From JAEMQF01 sp049297615 (GTDB lineage: Bacteria > Pseudomonadota > Gammaproteobacteria > Burkholderiales > Burkholderiaceae_C): a DNA stretch of 26,626 bases. Location of the stretch: contig JBAQUQ010000275.1 of the NCBI GenBank assembly GCA_049297615.1, positions 1-26,626 of the forward strand. Reading direction: 5' to 3'. A program made the position numbers and the translations under genes. The notes beneath the pieces are model-generated. The model was not told the origin of the DNA. It made no database searches and was given only the letters and a program-made list of their open reading frames with translations. Each line of letters starts with the position of its first letter. Position 1 is the stretch's first letter. Shown here piece by piece: positions 1-7,015 of this stretch.

Positions 1-349
1 CCTCACCGCTGCGCAGATGGACCAGAGCTTGCCGATTGAATGCGCGCGCCGCGTGCTCGGCACTGCGCGTGCGCCGCGCGAGTTGCTGCATGGCTGCCGC
101 ATCGAGGCCGGCGCTGAGCAAATCGGCCTGGGCGATATGGCTTTCTGCGCGCAGGTCGAGCAGTTCGATTCGGCTGTCGGCGTCCAGGCCGCTCGAGCCC
201 AGCGCCGTGCTGGCCAGCGTTATCGCCTGCGCATGCTGGCCCGCCCAGGCCAGGTCGCTGACTTCATCGGCCGGCCGCAACCCCAGGCGCACGCTGGCCG
301 GCACCGCGCGCCTGCGCGCGATTCGATTCGAGGGCTTTACGCCTGGCAT
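1..349 (-). CDS. TPR-like helical repeat protein, N-terminal fragment (3' end outside window)
   Basis: An open minus-strand frame runs from an ATG at 349 to the window edge, about 116 codons without a stop. After a basic start (residues 1-20) it reads as alternating amphipathic helices with TPR-like spacing, including WAGQHAQAI, LLDLRAESHIAQ and AFNRQALVHLRSGE. The plus-strand frame opposite it is Arg/Ser-rich and looks like a shadow. In Burkholderiales such helical repeats often precede an adenylate/guanylate cyclase, GAF or other signalling output domain, but nothing of an output domain is visible here, so function stays open. A GTG at 382 is an alternative start in the same frame. The gene is divergent from rpsU, sharing the 215-bp gap. 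I see a coding frame and helix pattern; the TPR assignment is from pattern recognition. Confidence 0.55.
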   Translation of the reverse strand, partial: MPGVKPSNRIARRRAVPASVRLGLRPADEVSDLAWAGQHAQAITLASTALGSSGLDADSRIELLDLRAESHIAQADLLSAGLDAAAMQQLARRTRSAEHAARAFNRQALVHLRSGE

Positions 350-502
350 GGCCAGCGAGTCTAGCCTTGGCGTGCGCGGCACCGCCTTGCCCGTGCGGAA
401 CCGCAGGGGTGCGGTGGGAGGCGATGTTCTGACGCGCCATCGGCCCACCTTGCGGGCTTAGCGGCCTGTGCGCAGCTCGAAAGCGCGGCACTTCGCGCCC
501 AG

Positions 503-516
503 CCTATAATCGCGCC
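503..516 (+). promoter_or_regulatory. Predicted sigma-70 -10 region for rpsU
   Basis: A perfect TATAAT lies at 506-511, 53 bases before the rpsU start. No convincing -35 hexamer stands 16-18 bases upstream. The 14 bases 503-516 are identical to those around the -10 of pyrG (15713-15726), which supports a shared strong-promoter context. Confidence 0.5.
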
Positions 517-564
517 TTTGTCGAAAACAGACCTCCCTTCCAAGGACCGAGGATCCAGCAGCCA

Positions 565-777
565 ATGACTACGATTCGCGTCAAAGAAAACGAGCCCTTC
601 GATGTCGCCTTGCGGCGCTTCAAACGCACCATCGAAAAAATCGGCCTGCTGACCGACCTGCGGGCACGCGAGTTCTACGAAAAACCCACTGCCGAACGCA
701 AACGCAAGAAGGCAGCTGCGATCAAGCGCCACTTCAAGCGCGTGCGCAGCATGCAGTTGCCGAAGAAACTGTTCTGA
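565..777 (+). CDS. rpsU: 30S ribosomal protein bS21
   Basis: The 70-residue, highly basic protein is full length for bS21. It carries the family pattern: VKENEPFDVALRRFKR near the N-terminus, then a Lys/Arg-rich second half with KRKKAAAIKRH. bS21 binds the 30S platform near the anti-Shine-Dalgarno region and takes part in translation initiation. A GAGGA at 549-553 serves as ribosome-binding site for the ATG. A TATAAT box lies upstream and a strong intrinsic terminator follows, so the gene can be a monocistronic, highly expressed unit with partial read-through into the GatB/YqeY gene. In many proteobacteria rpsU is followed by dnaG and rpoD; that part is not present here. Identification is near certain. 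Confidence 0.98.
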   Translation: MTTIRVKENEPFDVALRRFKRTIEKIGLLTDLRAREFYEKPTAERKRKKAAAIKRHFKRVRSMQLPKKLF

Positions 778-806
778 GCCAGGGCGCGAGGCGCCTGCCC
801 GCTGCC

Positions 807-834
807 AGCCCGCAATGTGCGGGCTTTGTTGTTT
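807..834 (+). terminator. Rho-independent terminator after rpsU
   Basis: An 8-bp perfect stem (AGCCCGCA at 807-814, TGCGGGCT at 818-825) with a 3-base loop is followed by the T-rich tract TTGTTGTTT at 826-834. It sits 30 bases after the rpsU stop and before the GatB/YqeY start. Confidence 0.85.
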
Positions 835-862
835 AAGGGTGCGCAGGAAATCGGAGTCGACG

Positions 863-1324
863 ATGAGCCTCAAAGACCGGATCACACAAGACATGAAGAT
901 CGCCATGCGTGCCAAGGACGCGCCGCGCCTGCTGACGATCCGCGGCTTGCTGGCCGCGCTGAAGCAGAGGGAAGTGGATGAGCGCATCGTGCTCAGCGAC
1001 GCCGACGTGATCGCCATCGTCGACAGGTCGATCAAGCAGCGCAAGGAGTCCATTTCGCAGTTCGGCGCTGCCGGCCGCACCGATTTGGTGGACAAGGAAA
1101 GCGCCGAACTGCTCGTGCTCGAAGGCTACTTGCCGCAACGCCTGGACGCAGCACAGATCGACGCCGAAGTCGCTGCCGTGGTCGCGGCGCTTGCCGCCGA
1201 GCTGGGGCGCGCGGCCGGCGCGGCGGACATGGGCAAGGTGATGGCCGCGCTGAAAGCCAAGCTCGCCGGACAGGCTGAAATGGCTTTGCTGTCTGCCGCT
1301 GTCAAGAAGGCGCTGAGTCAATAA
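863..1324 (+). CDS. GatB/YqeY domain-containing protein
   Basis: This 153-residue protein is a stand-alone YqeY-type domain, related to the C-terminal tRNA-binding region of the amidotransferase subunit GatB. Family signatures visible are RKESISQF (about 66-73), AGRTDLVDKESAEL, the YLPQ motif and, later, DMGKVMAALK. The precise cellular role of free YqeY proteins is not settled; a tRNA-related function is assumed from the domain. I chose the ATG at 863 because the protein then begins MSLKDRITQDMK as in homologues; the longer frame from 815 would start inside the rpsU terminator. The sequence CGGAGTCGACG before it gives a GGAG ribosome-binding site. The gene follows rpsU in a conserved proteobacterial order. 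Confidence 0.9.
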   Translation: MSLKDRITQDMKIAMRAKDAPRLLTIRGLLAALKQREVDERIVLSDADVIAIVDRSIKQRKESISQFGAAGRTDLVDKESAELLVLEGYLPQRLDAAQIDAEVAAVVAALAAELGRAAGAADMGKVMAALKAKLAGQAEMALLSAAVKKALSQ

Positions 1325-1357
1325 ACTCGCATCCCCGACCTTACCCGAGCCCGCCTC

Positions 1358-1699
1358 ATGAACGCGCCCGCCATCCAGCAACTCAGCGCCGACTTGTGCG
1401 TGGCCGGCCAGCTCGACCCGCCCGCCATGGCATGGGCGGCTCAGGCCGGCTTCAAGAGCGTTGTGAACAACCGGCCTGATTTCGAAGGCGGCCCGGATCA
1501 ACCGACGAACGCGTCCGTCGAAGCCGCAGCGCGCGCCGCGGGTCTGGTCTACGCGTTCTTGCCGGTGCAGGGCAGCTACCAATCCCCCGAGGAAATCGCG
1601 CGCTTCGGCGAACTCGTGGCCAGCCTGCCCAAGCCGATCCTGGCTTTTTGCCGTACCGGCACGCGCTCGGGCAAGCTGTATCGCGCCGCAGCGGGCTGA
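1358..1699 (+). CDS. DUF442 / TIGR01244-type (BLH-like) phosphatase
   Basis: The 113-residue protein resembles the beta-lactamase-hydrolase-like phosphatase family (DUF442, a dual-specificity phosphatase fold). The opening LSADLCVAGQL and the segment VVNNRPDFEG are typical of the family, as is LPVQGSYQSPEEI before the active-site loop. The loop is CRTGTRS, with Cys98 as likely nucleophile and Arg103 as phosphate binder. The Cys-Arg spacing is four residues rather than the classical CX5R, and Phe rather than His precedes the Cys. The protein ends only ten residues after the loop (GKLYRAAAG), short compared with relatives that continue with a further helix. In the fused BLH protein the partner is a sulfur dioxygenase-like domain; none is nearby here. 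Substrate unknown. Confidence 0.82.
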   Translation: MNAPAIQQLSADLCVAGQLDPPAMAWAAQAGFKSVVNNRPDFEGGPDQPTNASVEAAARAAGLVYAFLPVQGSYQSPEEIARFGELVASLPKPILAFCRTGTRSGKLYRAAAG

Positions 1700-1790
1700 G
1701 AAGCTCGCCCGGTCGCCACCGATAGGGCTTACACCGCCCCGCAGGGCCGGAGTGCTTGCCTAGAATCGGCCGGCTCTTCGAGCTCGCTGT

Positions 1791-1806
1791 GCGGCGCAAG
1801 CGCCGC
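1791..1806 (+). promoter_or_regulatory. Leader hairpin upstream of dctQ
   Basis: GCGGCGC (1791-1797), AA, GCGCCGC (1800-1806) form a perfect 7-bp inverted repeat in the 148-bp gap before dctQ. There is no T tract, so it is not an obvious terminator. A -10-like TAGAAT stands at 1761-1766 without a clear -35. A role in the dctQM leader is inference. Confidence 0.3.
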
Positions 1807-1847
1807 GCCAACGCCATCTTGAATACGCAACCTCGCGTGGAGACAAC

Positions 1848-2462
1848 GTGACTGCCCTGCTTCGATTTTCTCGTGGCATCGACAAGATGAGCGAGTTCAT
1901 AGGTCACTGGCTGTGTTGGCTCGTGCTGTTCGCCGTGCTGATCAGCGCGGGCAATGCCGTCAGCCGCAAAGCGTTCAACGCCAGTTCGAACGCCTTCCTC
2001 GAGATTCAGTGGTACTTGTTCGCCGCTGTGTTCCTGCTCGCCGCGGGCTACACGCTGATGCGCCAGGAGCACGTCAAGATCGACGTCGTCTCGGGGAGGT
2101 TTTCCAAGCGCACCCAGATCTGGATCGACATCATCGGCATCACCCTGTTCCTGATTCCCTTCGTCATCGTCATCATCAAGCTGGCCATGCCCCTGGTGAC
2201 CAATGCCTACGTCACTGGCGAGGTGTCATCGAACGCCGGCGGCCTGATCCGCTGGCCGGTGTTCGCCCTGCTGCCGCTGGGCCTGGCGTTGCTGGGCATC
2301 CAGGCCGTCTCGGAGCTGATCAAGCGCGTCGCCTTTCTCAAAGGCCTCGTGCCCGACCCGACGAAGAAGCGACAAACCAAGACGGCCGAAGAGGAACTCG
2401 CCGAATTGCTGCAGAAGGAAATTGCGGCGCGCGAGGCGGCGGCTTCGGGGGGGAGGAAATGA
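1848..2462 (+). CDS. TRAP transporter small permease (DctQ family)
   Basis: This 204-residue inner-membrane protein is the small membrane subunit of a TRAP transporter, which pairs with the large permease to use the Na+ gradient for import. Four hydrophobic segments are visible at about 17-37, 52-70, 91-113 and 134-155, with the family segment EHVKIDVV between helices 2 and 3. A charged, helical C-terminal tail (about 168-204, Glu/Ala/Lys-rich) is cytoplasmic and probably a coiled coil. The start is a GTG at 1848 preceded by GTGGAGACAAC; an ATG 13 codons later is possible but would remove conserved sequence. The stop overlaps the dctM start in ATGA (2459-2462), so the two are translationally coupled. 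The matching binding protein is encoded convergently downstream. Confidence 0.92.
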   Translation: MTALLRFSRGIDKMSEFIGHWLCWLVLFAVLISAGNAVSRKAFNASSNAFLEIQWYLFAAVFLLAAGYTLMRQEHVKIDVVSGRFSKRTQIWIDIIGITLFLIPFVIVIIKLAMPLVTNAYVTGEVSSNAGGLIRWPVFALLPLGLALLGIQAVSELIKRVAFLKGLVPDPTKKRQTKTAEEELAELLQKEIAAREAAASGGRK

Positions 2463-4198
2463 TCGAATTCCTCACCGCCAACATGGCACCGATCATGTTC
2501 GCGTCCCTGATCGTGTTCCTGCTGTTCGGGTATGCCGTGACGTTCTCGCTCGCCGCCTGCGGCCTGTTCTTCGGCGTGGTGGGCATCGAACTGGGCATCA
2601 TCCAGCCGGCCTTCCTGCAGAGCCTGCCGCTGCGCATGTTCGGCATCATGCAAAACGACACCCTGCTCGCCGTGCCGTTTTTCACCTTCATGGGCCTGAT
2701 CCTCGAGCGCAGCGGCATGGCCGAAGACCTGCTCGACACGATCGGCCAACTGTTCGGGCCGATCCGCGGCGGCCTGGCCTATGCGGTGATCCTGGTGGGC
2801 GCGATGTTGGCCGCCACCACGGGCGTTGTCGCGGCCTCGGTCATCTCGATGGGCTTGATCTCGCTGCCCATCATGCTGCGCTACGGTTATGACCGGCGCG
2901 TCGCCACCGGCGCGATCGCGGCGTCGGGAACGCTCGCGCAGATCATTCCGCCCTCGCTCGTGCTCATCATCCTGGCTGATCAGTTGGGACGCAGCGTGGG
3001 CGACCTGTACAAGGGGGCGTTCATTCCAGGCTTCGTGCTGACCGCGCTTTACGTTGGCTACATCGTGCTGGTCAGCACGTTTCGGCCGCATTACGCGCCG
3101 GCCCTGCCCACTGAGGCGCGCACGATCCGCGAAGACGACGGCGCCCCCGGGCTGCGCTCCTTGGGCGTCTTGGCGGGGTTGTCGGTGGCCCTGGCGGTGC
3201 TGTTCGCCAAGTCGCGCCCGTCGACGGTTCCCACCGATGAATTGATCGTCACTTCGATGTGCGTCGGCGTGGGCGTCGCATTCGCGGCGGCCGTGGTCAA
3301 CAAGGTGCTCAAACTGCACCTGCTGTCGCGCATGGCTGAAAGCGTGACCTTTGTGCTGATCCCGCCCCTGGCCCTGATCTTCCTCGTGCTGGGCACCATC
3401 TTCCTGGGCATCGCCACGCCGACCGAAGGCGGCGCCATGGGCTCGGTGGGGGCCCTGACGATGGCCATCGCGCGCAGGCGCCTGAACCTCAAGCTGCTGC
3501 GCCAGGCCATGGATTCGACGATGAAGCTGTCGTGCTTCGTGCTTTTCATCCTGATCGGCGCGACCGTGTTCAGCCTGGCCTTCCAGGGCGTGGACGGTCA
3601 GAAATGGGTCGAGCACCTGCTGACCGGTTTGCCGGGCGGGCAACTGGGCTTCCTGATCGTCGTGAACATCTTGATCTTCGTTCTGGCGTTCTTTCTCGAC
3701 TTCTTCGAGTTGTCGTTCATCATCATCCCCCTGGTCGGTCCGGTGGCGGAAAAACTCGGCATCGACCTGGTGTGGTTCGGCGTCCTGCTGGCGGTGAACA
3801 TGCAGACCTCGTTCATGCACCCGCCGTTCGGCTTTGCGCTGTTCTATCTGCGCAGCGTGGCGCCGCACGACGACTACACCGACAGGCTCACGGGCAAGCG
3901 CATCGGCAAGGTCACGATCGAGCAGATCTACTGGGGAGCCGTGCCCTTTGTCATCATCCAGGTCGTGATGGTGGCGCTGATCATCGCCTTCCCGGCCTTG
4001 GTGTCCAGTGGCATGGCCAAGGACGAGAAGATCGACCTGGACAAGGCGTTTCAGCAATTGCAGGTCACGCCGCGAGAATCGGTCAACGCGCCCGGGCCCG
4101 GAGCTTCGCCGGCAGGTGGCGATGCGGCTGATGCCAAGGAAGACCCGATGAAAGGCCTGCTCGAGTCGATGTCGAAAGATCAAGCGAAGAAGCCTTGA
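2459..4198 (+). CDS. TRAP transporter large permease (DctM family, TakM-like)
   Basis: The 579-residue protein is the substrate-translocating subunit. It has about a dozen membrane segments and DctM-type motifs such as PFFTFMGLILERSGMA near residue 80, GAIAASGTLAQIIPPS around 160-175, GIATPTEGGAMG in the middle and NMQTSFMHPPFGFALFYLR near 450. It is longer than the roughly 430-residue standard DctM because it has extra hydrophilic and membrane sequence near 225-300 and a polar C-terminal tail of about 60 residues; this is seen in the TakQM and mannitol/chloroaromatic type subgroup. The ATG overlaps the dctQ stop. The long upstream extension of the frame inside dctQ is a shadow. The convergent TakP-like gene suggests 2-oxo acids as substrate; the substrate is inferred. 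Confidence 0.92.
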   Translation: MIEFLTANMAPIMFASLIVFLLFGYAVTFSLAACGLFFGVVGIELGIIQPAFLQSLPLRMFGIMQNDTLLAVPFFTFMGLILERSGMAEDLLDTIGQLFGPIRGGLAYAVILVGAMLAATTGVVAASVISMGLISLPIMLRYGYDRRVATGAIAASGTLAQIIPPSLVLIILADQLGRSVGDLYKGAFIPGFVLTALYVGYIVLVSTFRPHYAPALPTEARTIREDDGAPGLRSLGVLAGLSVALAVLFAKSRPSTVPTDELIVTSMCVGVGVAFAAAVVNKVLKLHLLSRMAESVTFVLIPPLALIFLVLGTIFLGIATPTEGGAMGSVGALTMAIARRRLNLKLLRQAMDSTMKLSCFVLFILIGATVFSLAFQGVDGQKWVEHLLTGLPGGQLGFLIVVNILIFVLAFFLDFFELSFIIIPLVGPVAEKLGIDLVWFGVLLAVNMQTSFMHPPFGFALFYLRSVAPHDDYTDRLTGKRIGKVTIEQIYWGAVPFVIIQVVMVALIIAFPALVSSGMAKDEKIDLDKAFQQLQVTPRESVNAPGPGASPAGGDAADAKEDPMKGLLESMSKDQAKKP

Positions 4199-4205
4199 CG
4201 CAACA

Positions 4206-4226
4206 AACCCCGCCGTGGCGGGGTTG
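4206..4226. terminator. Bidirectional terminator between dctM and takP
   Basis: AACCCCGC (4206-4213) pairs with GCGGGGTT (4218-4225) around a 4-base loop. On the minus strand the stem is followed by TTTGTTG, a fair T tract; on the plus strand GTCGT follows, a poorer one. It lies between the convergent stops at 4198 and 4274 and can serve both genes. Confidence 0.65.
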
Positions 4227-4251
4227 TCGTGACTGCTGCGCGAAAGCGGCC

Positions 4252-4270
4252 CGGCAAACGCCGGCCGCCC
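4252..4270. repeat. 19-bp exact repeat, copy 1
   Basis: These 19 bases recur exactly at 11195-11213. The extended CCGGC-AAAC-GCCGG at 4251-4264 can form a small hairpin. This copy ends four bases before the takP stop codon (on the minus strand it lies just downstream of the gene). Confidence 0.75.
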
Positions 4271-4273
4271 GTC

Positions 4274-5356
4274 TTACAGCTTTTGCGCCTGCATGAAGTC
4301 GTCGAAGGCCGCTTCGCTGAAACGGAACCACAGGTTCGCGTCGCGGCGATAGGTTGCGTAATCTTCGTAGATCTTCTTCCACGCCGGGTTCGTGGCGCTG
4401 AGTTCGGAGTAGACCTCCTGAGACGCCTTGAACGCGGCTTCCATCACGTCTTTGGGGAAGCGGTGCAGCTTCACACCGGCACTGACCAGGGTCTTCAACG
4501 ACGCCGAGTTGCGGTAGTCGTACTTGCCCAGCATGTCGAGGTGCGAGAACGCCGAGGCCGATTCGATCATCGCCTTGTACTCGCTCGGGAGTGCCTCGTA
4601 GGCCTTTTGGTTGACGTAGAGCGACAGCTGCGGGCCGCCTTCCCACCAGCCCGGGTAGTAATAGTTCGGCGCGACCTTGTAGAAGCCGAGCTTGTAGTCG
4701 TCGTAGGGGCCCACCCATTCAGCCGCGTCGATGGTTCCCTTCTCGAGCGCCTGGTAGATCTCGCCGCCGGGAATGTTCTGTGGCACGACGCCGATGCGCT
4801 CAGCCACCTTGCCGCCGAAACCGCCGACGCGGAACTTCAAGCCCTTGAGATCGGCCACCGATTTGATTTCCTTGCGGTACCAGCCGCCCATCTGTGCGCC
4901 GGTATTGCCCATCGGGAAATTGACGATGCCGACCTTGGCGTAGAACTCGCGCAGCAGCTTCAGGCCATTGCCTTCGTACATCCACGCCGCCATCTGGCGC
5001 GCATTCAAGCCGAACGGAATGGCGCAGTCCAGGGCATAAGTCGGGTCCTTGCCGAAGAAATAATACGGCGCGGTGTTCGCCATCTCGACGGTGGCATTGC
5101 TCACCGCGTCGAGCACACCGAAGGCAGGAACCAATTCACCGGCCGCGTGCGTGGTGATGACGAATTTTCCGCCCGACATGTCGCTCACCCTCTTGGCGAA
5201 CACGTCGCAAACGCCGAACAGTGTGTCGAGCGACTTCGGGAAACTCGAAGCGATGCGCCAGCGAATGTTCGTTTGCGCATGCACGATCGCCGGCGCGGCG
5301 CCAGCGGCCAGCACGCCGGCAAGGCCTGTCTTGCGGATAAAGGAACGACGTTCCAT
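4274..5356 (-). CDS. takP: TRAP transporter substrate-binding protein, TakP-like (2-oxo acid binding)
   Basis: This 360-residue periplasmic protein binds substrate for the DctQM pair. It starts with a twin-arginine signal (Arg3-Arg4-SFIRK), a hydrophobic stretch and a likely cut after VHA at residue 27. The mature part follows the TakP pattern closely: IRWRIASSFPKSLDT at 31-45, NTGAQMGGW around 151-159, KFRVGGFGGK with Arg176, EWVGPYDD at 213-220 and YYPGWWEGG at 233-241. In DctP-family proteins the Arg and the aromatic and acidic residues of these motifs contact the carboxylate substrate; TakP itself binds pyruvate and other 2-oxo acids as a dimer. The ribosome-binding site AGGAGA precedes the ATG. 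It is transcribed separately from dctQM, from a promoter overlapping a palindromic operator near 5475-5499. Related calcium-lactate binding proteins are an alternative specificity. Confidence 0.93.
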   Translation of the reverse strand: MERRSFIRKTGLAGVLAAGAAPAIVHAQTNIRWRIASSFPKSLDTLFGVCDVFAKRVSDMSGGKFVITTHAAGELVPAFGVLDAVSNATVEMANTAPYYFFGKDPTYALDCAIPFGLNARQMAAWMYEGNGLKLLREFYAKVGIVNFPMGNTGAQMGGWYRKEIKSVADLKGLKFRVGGFGGKVAERIGVVPQNIPGGEIYQALEKGTIDAAEWVGPYDDYKLGFYKVAPNYYYPGWWEGGPQLSLYVNQKAYEALPSEYKAMIESASAFSHLDMLGKYDYRNSASLKTLVSAGVKLHRFPKDVMEAAFKASQEVYSELSATNPAWKKIYEDYATYRRDANLWFRFSEAAFDDFMQAQKL

Positions 5357-5474
5357 GCTCGATCTCCTGTGAAAATTCCGGTGAAAAAGGCGGGAATACC
5401 TGCGACGCGGGGCATTCTAAAAGTAGGGGACAACCCGAATCCCCGGTGTTTACCCGCGTTCTTCCAGGCAAGCG

Positions 5475-5499
5475 ATTGTACACTTATATTTGTACAAAT
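5475..5499 (-). promoter_or_regulatory. Palindromic operator and promoter region of takP
   Basis: In an AT-rich island, TTGTACA (5476-5482) and TGTACAA (5491-5497) form a perfect inverted repeat with an 8-base spacer. The right arm lies in a 12-base perfect palindrome, ATTTGTACAAAT (5488-5499). Minus-strand -10-like hexamers TACAAT (5480-5475) and TATAAG (5488-5483) lie inside it, so a bound regulator would block or reposition polymerase. It stands about 120 bases before takP, the only gene it could serve. The half-site resembles operators of FadR/VanR-type GntR regulators; that is inference. Confidence 0.6.
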
Positions 5500-5552
5500 T
5501 TTCCTGGCGGCGGGCGCATCGCGACGCTGCGCCCGCGCGCGCGATGGGCCCC

Positions 5553-6950
5553 TTATTGCCCGGCGATCTTCATGCGATCGATCAGCACCGAGCCCACGCT
5601 CTTGGAGCCCTGGTTGTACACGTCGGCACCGACGGCGCCAATTCGCCTGAACATCTCGCGCAGGTTGCCGGCGATCGTGACCTCATGCACCGGATATTGG
5701 ATCCGCCCGCCCTCGACCCAGAAGCCCGCTGCACCGCGTGAATAGTCTCCCGTCACGTAGTTCACGCCCTGGCCCATGAGCTCGATCACGAACAGGCCGC
5801 GCCCGAGTTTTCGCAGCATCTCCGGCAAGTCGTCGCCCGGCGCAGTGAGGCGGCTCGTCAGCGTCAGGTTTTGCGAGCCTCCGGCGTGGCCCGTCGTGCG
5901 CAAGCCGAGCTTGCGCGCCGAGTAGGTGGACAAGAAGTACGCTTGCACGACGCCTTCGCGCACCACATCGCGTGCCTTTGTGACCACGCCTTCGTCGTCG
6001 AACGGCGTGCTGCCCTTGCCACGCGGCAGGTGCGGGTCTTCGCGAATGTCGATATGCGGGCTCAAGACCTGCTGGCCCAGGCTGTCCAGCAGAAAGCTCG
6101 ACTTGCGGTACAGCGCGCCACCGCTCGTGGCCTGAACGTAGGCGCCCAGCAAGCCCGCGGCGAGCGTCGATTCGAACAGCACCGGCACGTCGCAGGTGGG
6201 AATGCGCCGCGCATTCAGCCGCGACAAAGCGCGCTGCGCAGCGTAACGACCCACCGCTTCGGGTGCGGCGAGCGCCTTGGGCGAACGCATCGACGAATAC
6301 CACGCGTCGCGCTGCATGTCGGCGCCCTTGCCCGGGCCCGAGGCGATGGGTGCGACCGACAGCGAATGGCGCGAACTCGCATAACCGCCGCGAAAGCCGC
6401 GGCTGTTGCCGGCGAAGAAATGCGACTGCTGCGCCGAGATGCCCGCGCCGTCCGAGTTGGTGATGCGCTTGTCTGTGCTCAGGGCTGCGGCCTCGCAGCG
6501 CTGCGCGATGTCGCGCGCGTCTTCGGCGTGGATAGCCCAGGGGTGGAACAGGTCGAGGTCACGCTCGGCGGCCGCACCGAGCGCCAGGTCTTCCTGCTCT
6601 GGCAGGCCGGCGGCGACGTCTTCGGCGGTGAAGCGCGCGATGTCGTGCGCGGCACGCACGGTTTGCTCGAGCGCCGCGCGTGAAAAGTCCGACGTGCTCG
6701 CGTTGCCGCGGCGCTGGCCGGAATAAACCGTCACGCTCAGCGATTTGTCGCGATTGCGCTCGACGTTTTCAGTTTCGCCCTTGCGCACCGAGACCGACAG
6801 GCCCACGCCTTCTGACACCTCGGCTGCGGCGTCGCTGGCGCCGATCTCGGCGGCAAACGCCAGCGTATCCTCGACGAGTTGCTGGAAGTGCTCGCGCCGA
6901 AACGCAAAGCCCTGGTTCTTGTCGATGACGCTTGGCTTGGAGTCTGGCAT
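5553..6950 (-). CDS. pmbA: Metalloprotease accessory subunit PmbA/TldE
   Basis: The 465-residue protein belongs to the U62 family. PmbA (TldE) forms a heterodimer with TldD, which carries the HExxxH zinc site; the complex degrades unfolded peptides and, in E. coli, matures microcin B17 and acts on the CcdA antitoxin. Family features seen: SEGVGLSVSVRKGE near 50, SVTVYSGQRRGNASTSD, the central FAGNSRGFRGGY, GKGSTPFDDEGV, and the C-terminal GADVYNQGSKSVGSVLIDRMKIAG. There is no HExxH, as expected for TldE. I chose the ATG at 6950; a TTG two codons upstream lacks support. tldD is not in the window, which is usual since the two genes are often unlinked. It is divergent from yjgA, with a 65-bp gap in which I see no clear promoter. 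Confidence 0.95.
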   Translation of the reverse strand: MPDSKPSVIDKNQGFAFRREHFQQLVEDTLAFAAEIGASDAAAEVSEGVGLSVSVRKGETENVERNRDKSLSVTVYSGQRRGNASTSDFSRAALEQTVRAAHDIARFTAEDVAAGLPEQEDLALGAAAERDLDLFHPWAIHAEDARDIAQRCEAAALSTDKRITNSDGAGISAQQSHFFAGNSRGFRGGYASSRHSLSVAPIASGPGKGADMQRDAWYSSMRSPKALAAPEAVGRYAAQRALSRLNARRIPTCDVPVLFESTLAAGLLGAYVQATSGGALYRKSSFLLDSLGQQVLSPHIDIREDPHLPRGKGSTPFDDEGVVTKARDVVREGVVQAYFLSTYSARKLGLRTTGHAGGSQNLTLTSRLTAPGDDLPEMLRKLGRGLFVIELMGQGVNYVTGDYSRGAAGFWVEGGRIQYPVHEVTIAGNLREMFRRIGAVGADVYNQGSKSVGSVLIDRMKIAGQ

Positions 6951-7015
6951 GGGCAAGGGCCGCGGTGTTGCAGGAGCGGGCGCGCTTCCTGAACGATGGC
7001 GGCGAGCCCGCGGCT

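Noticed and set aside
2207..4183. 658-codon minus-strand open frame across dctM
   Set aside because: Its translation is His/Asp/Arg/Gln-rich with no family resemblance; it mirrors the membrane-protein codons of dctM.
4229..5650. 473-codon plus-strand open frame opposite takP
   Set aside because: Shadow frame; the minus frame has a Tat signal and full TakP motifs.
6951..7015. Divergent promoter pair between pmbA and yjgA
   Set aside because: A TATGAT at 7015-7020 overlaps the yjgA start and has no -35 at proper distance; too weak to annotate.
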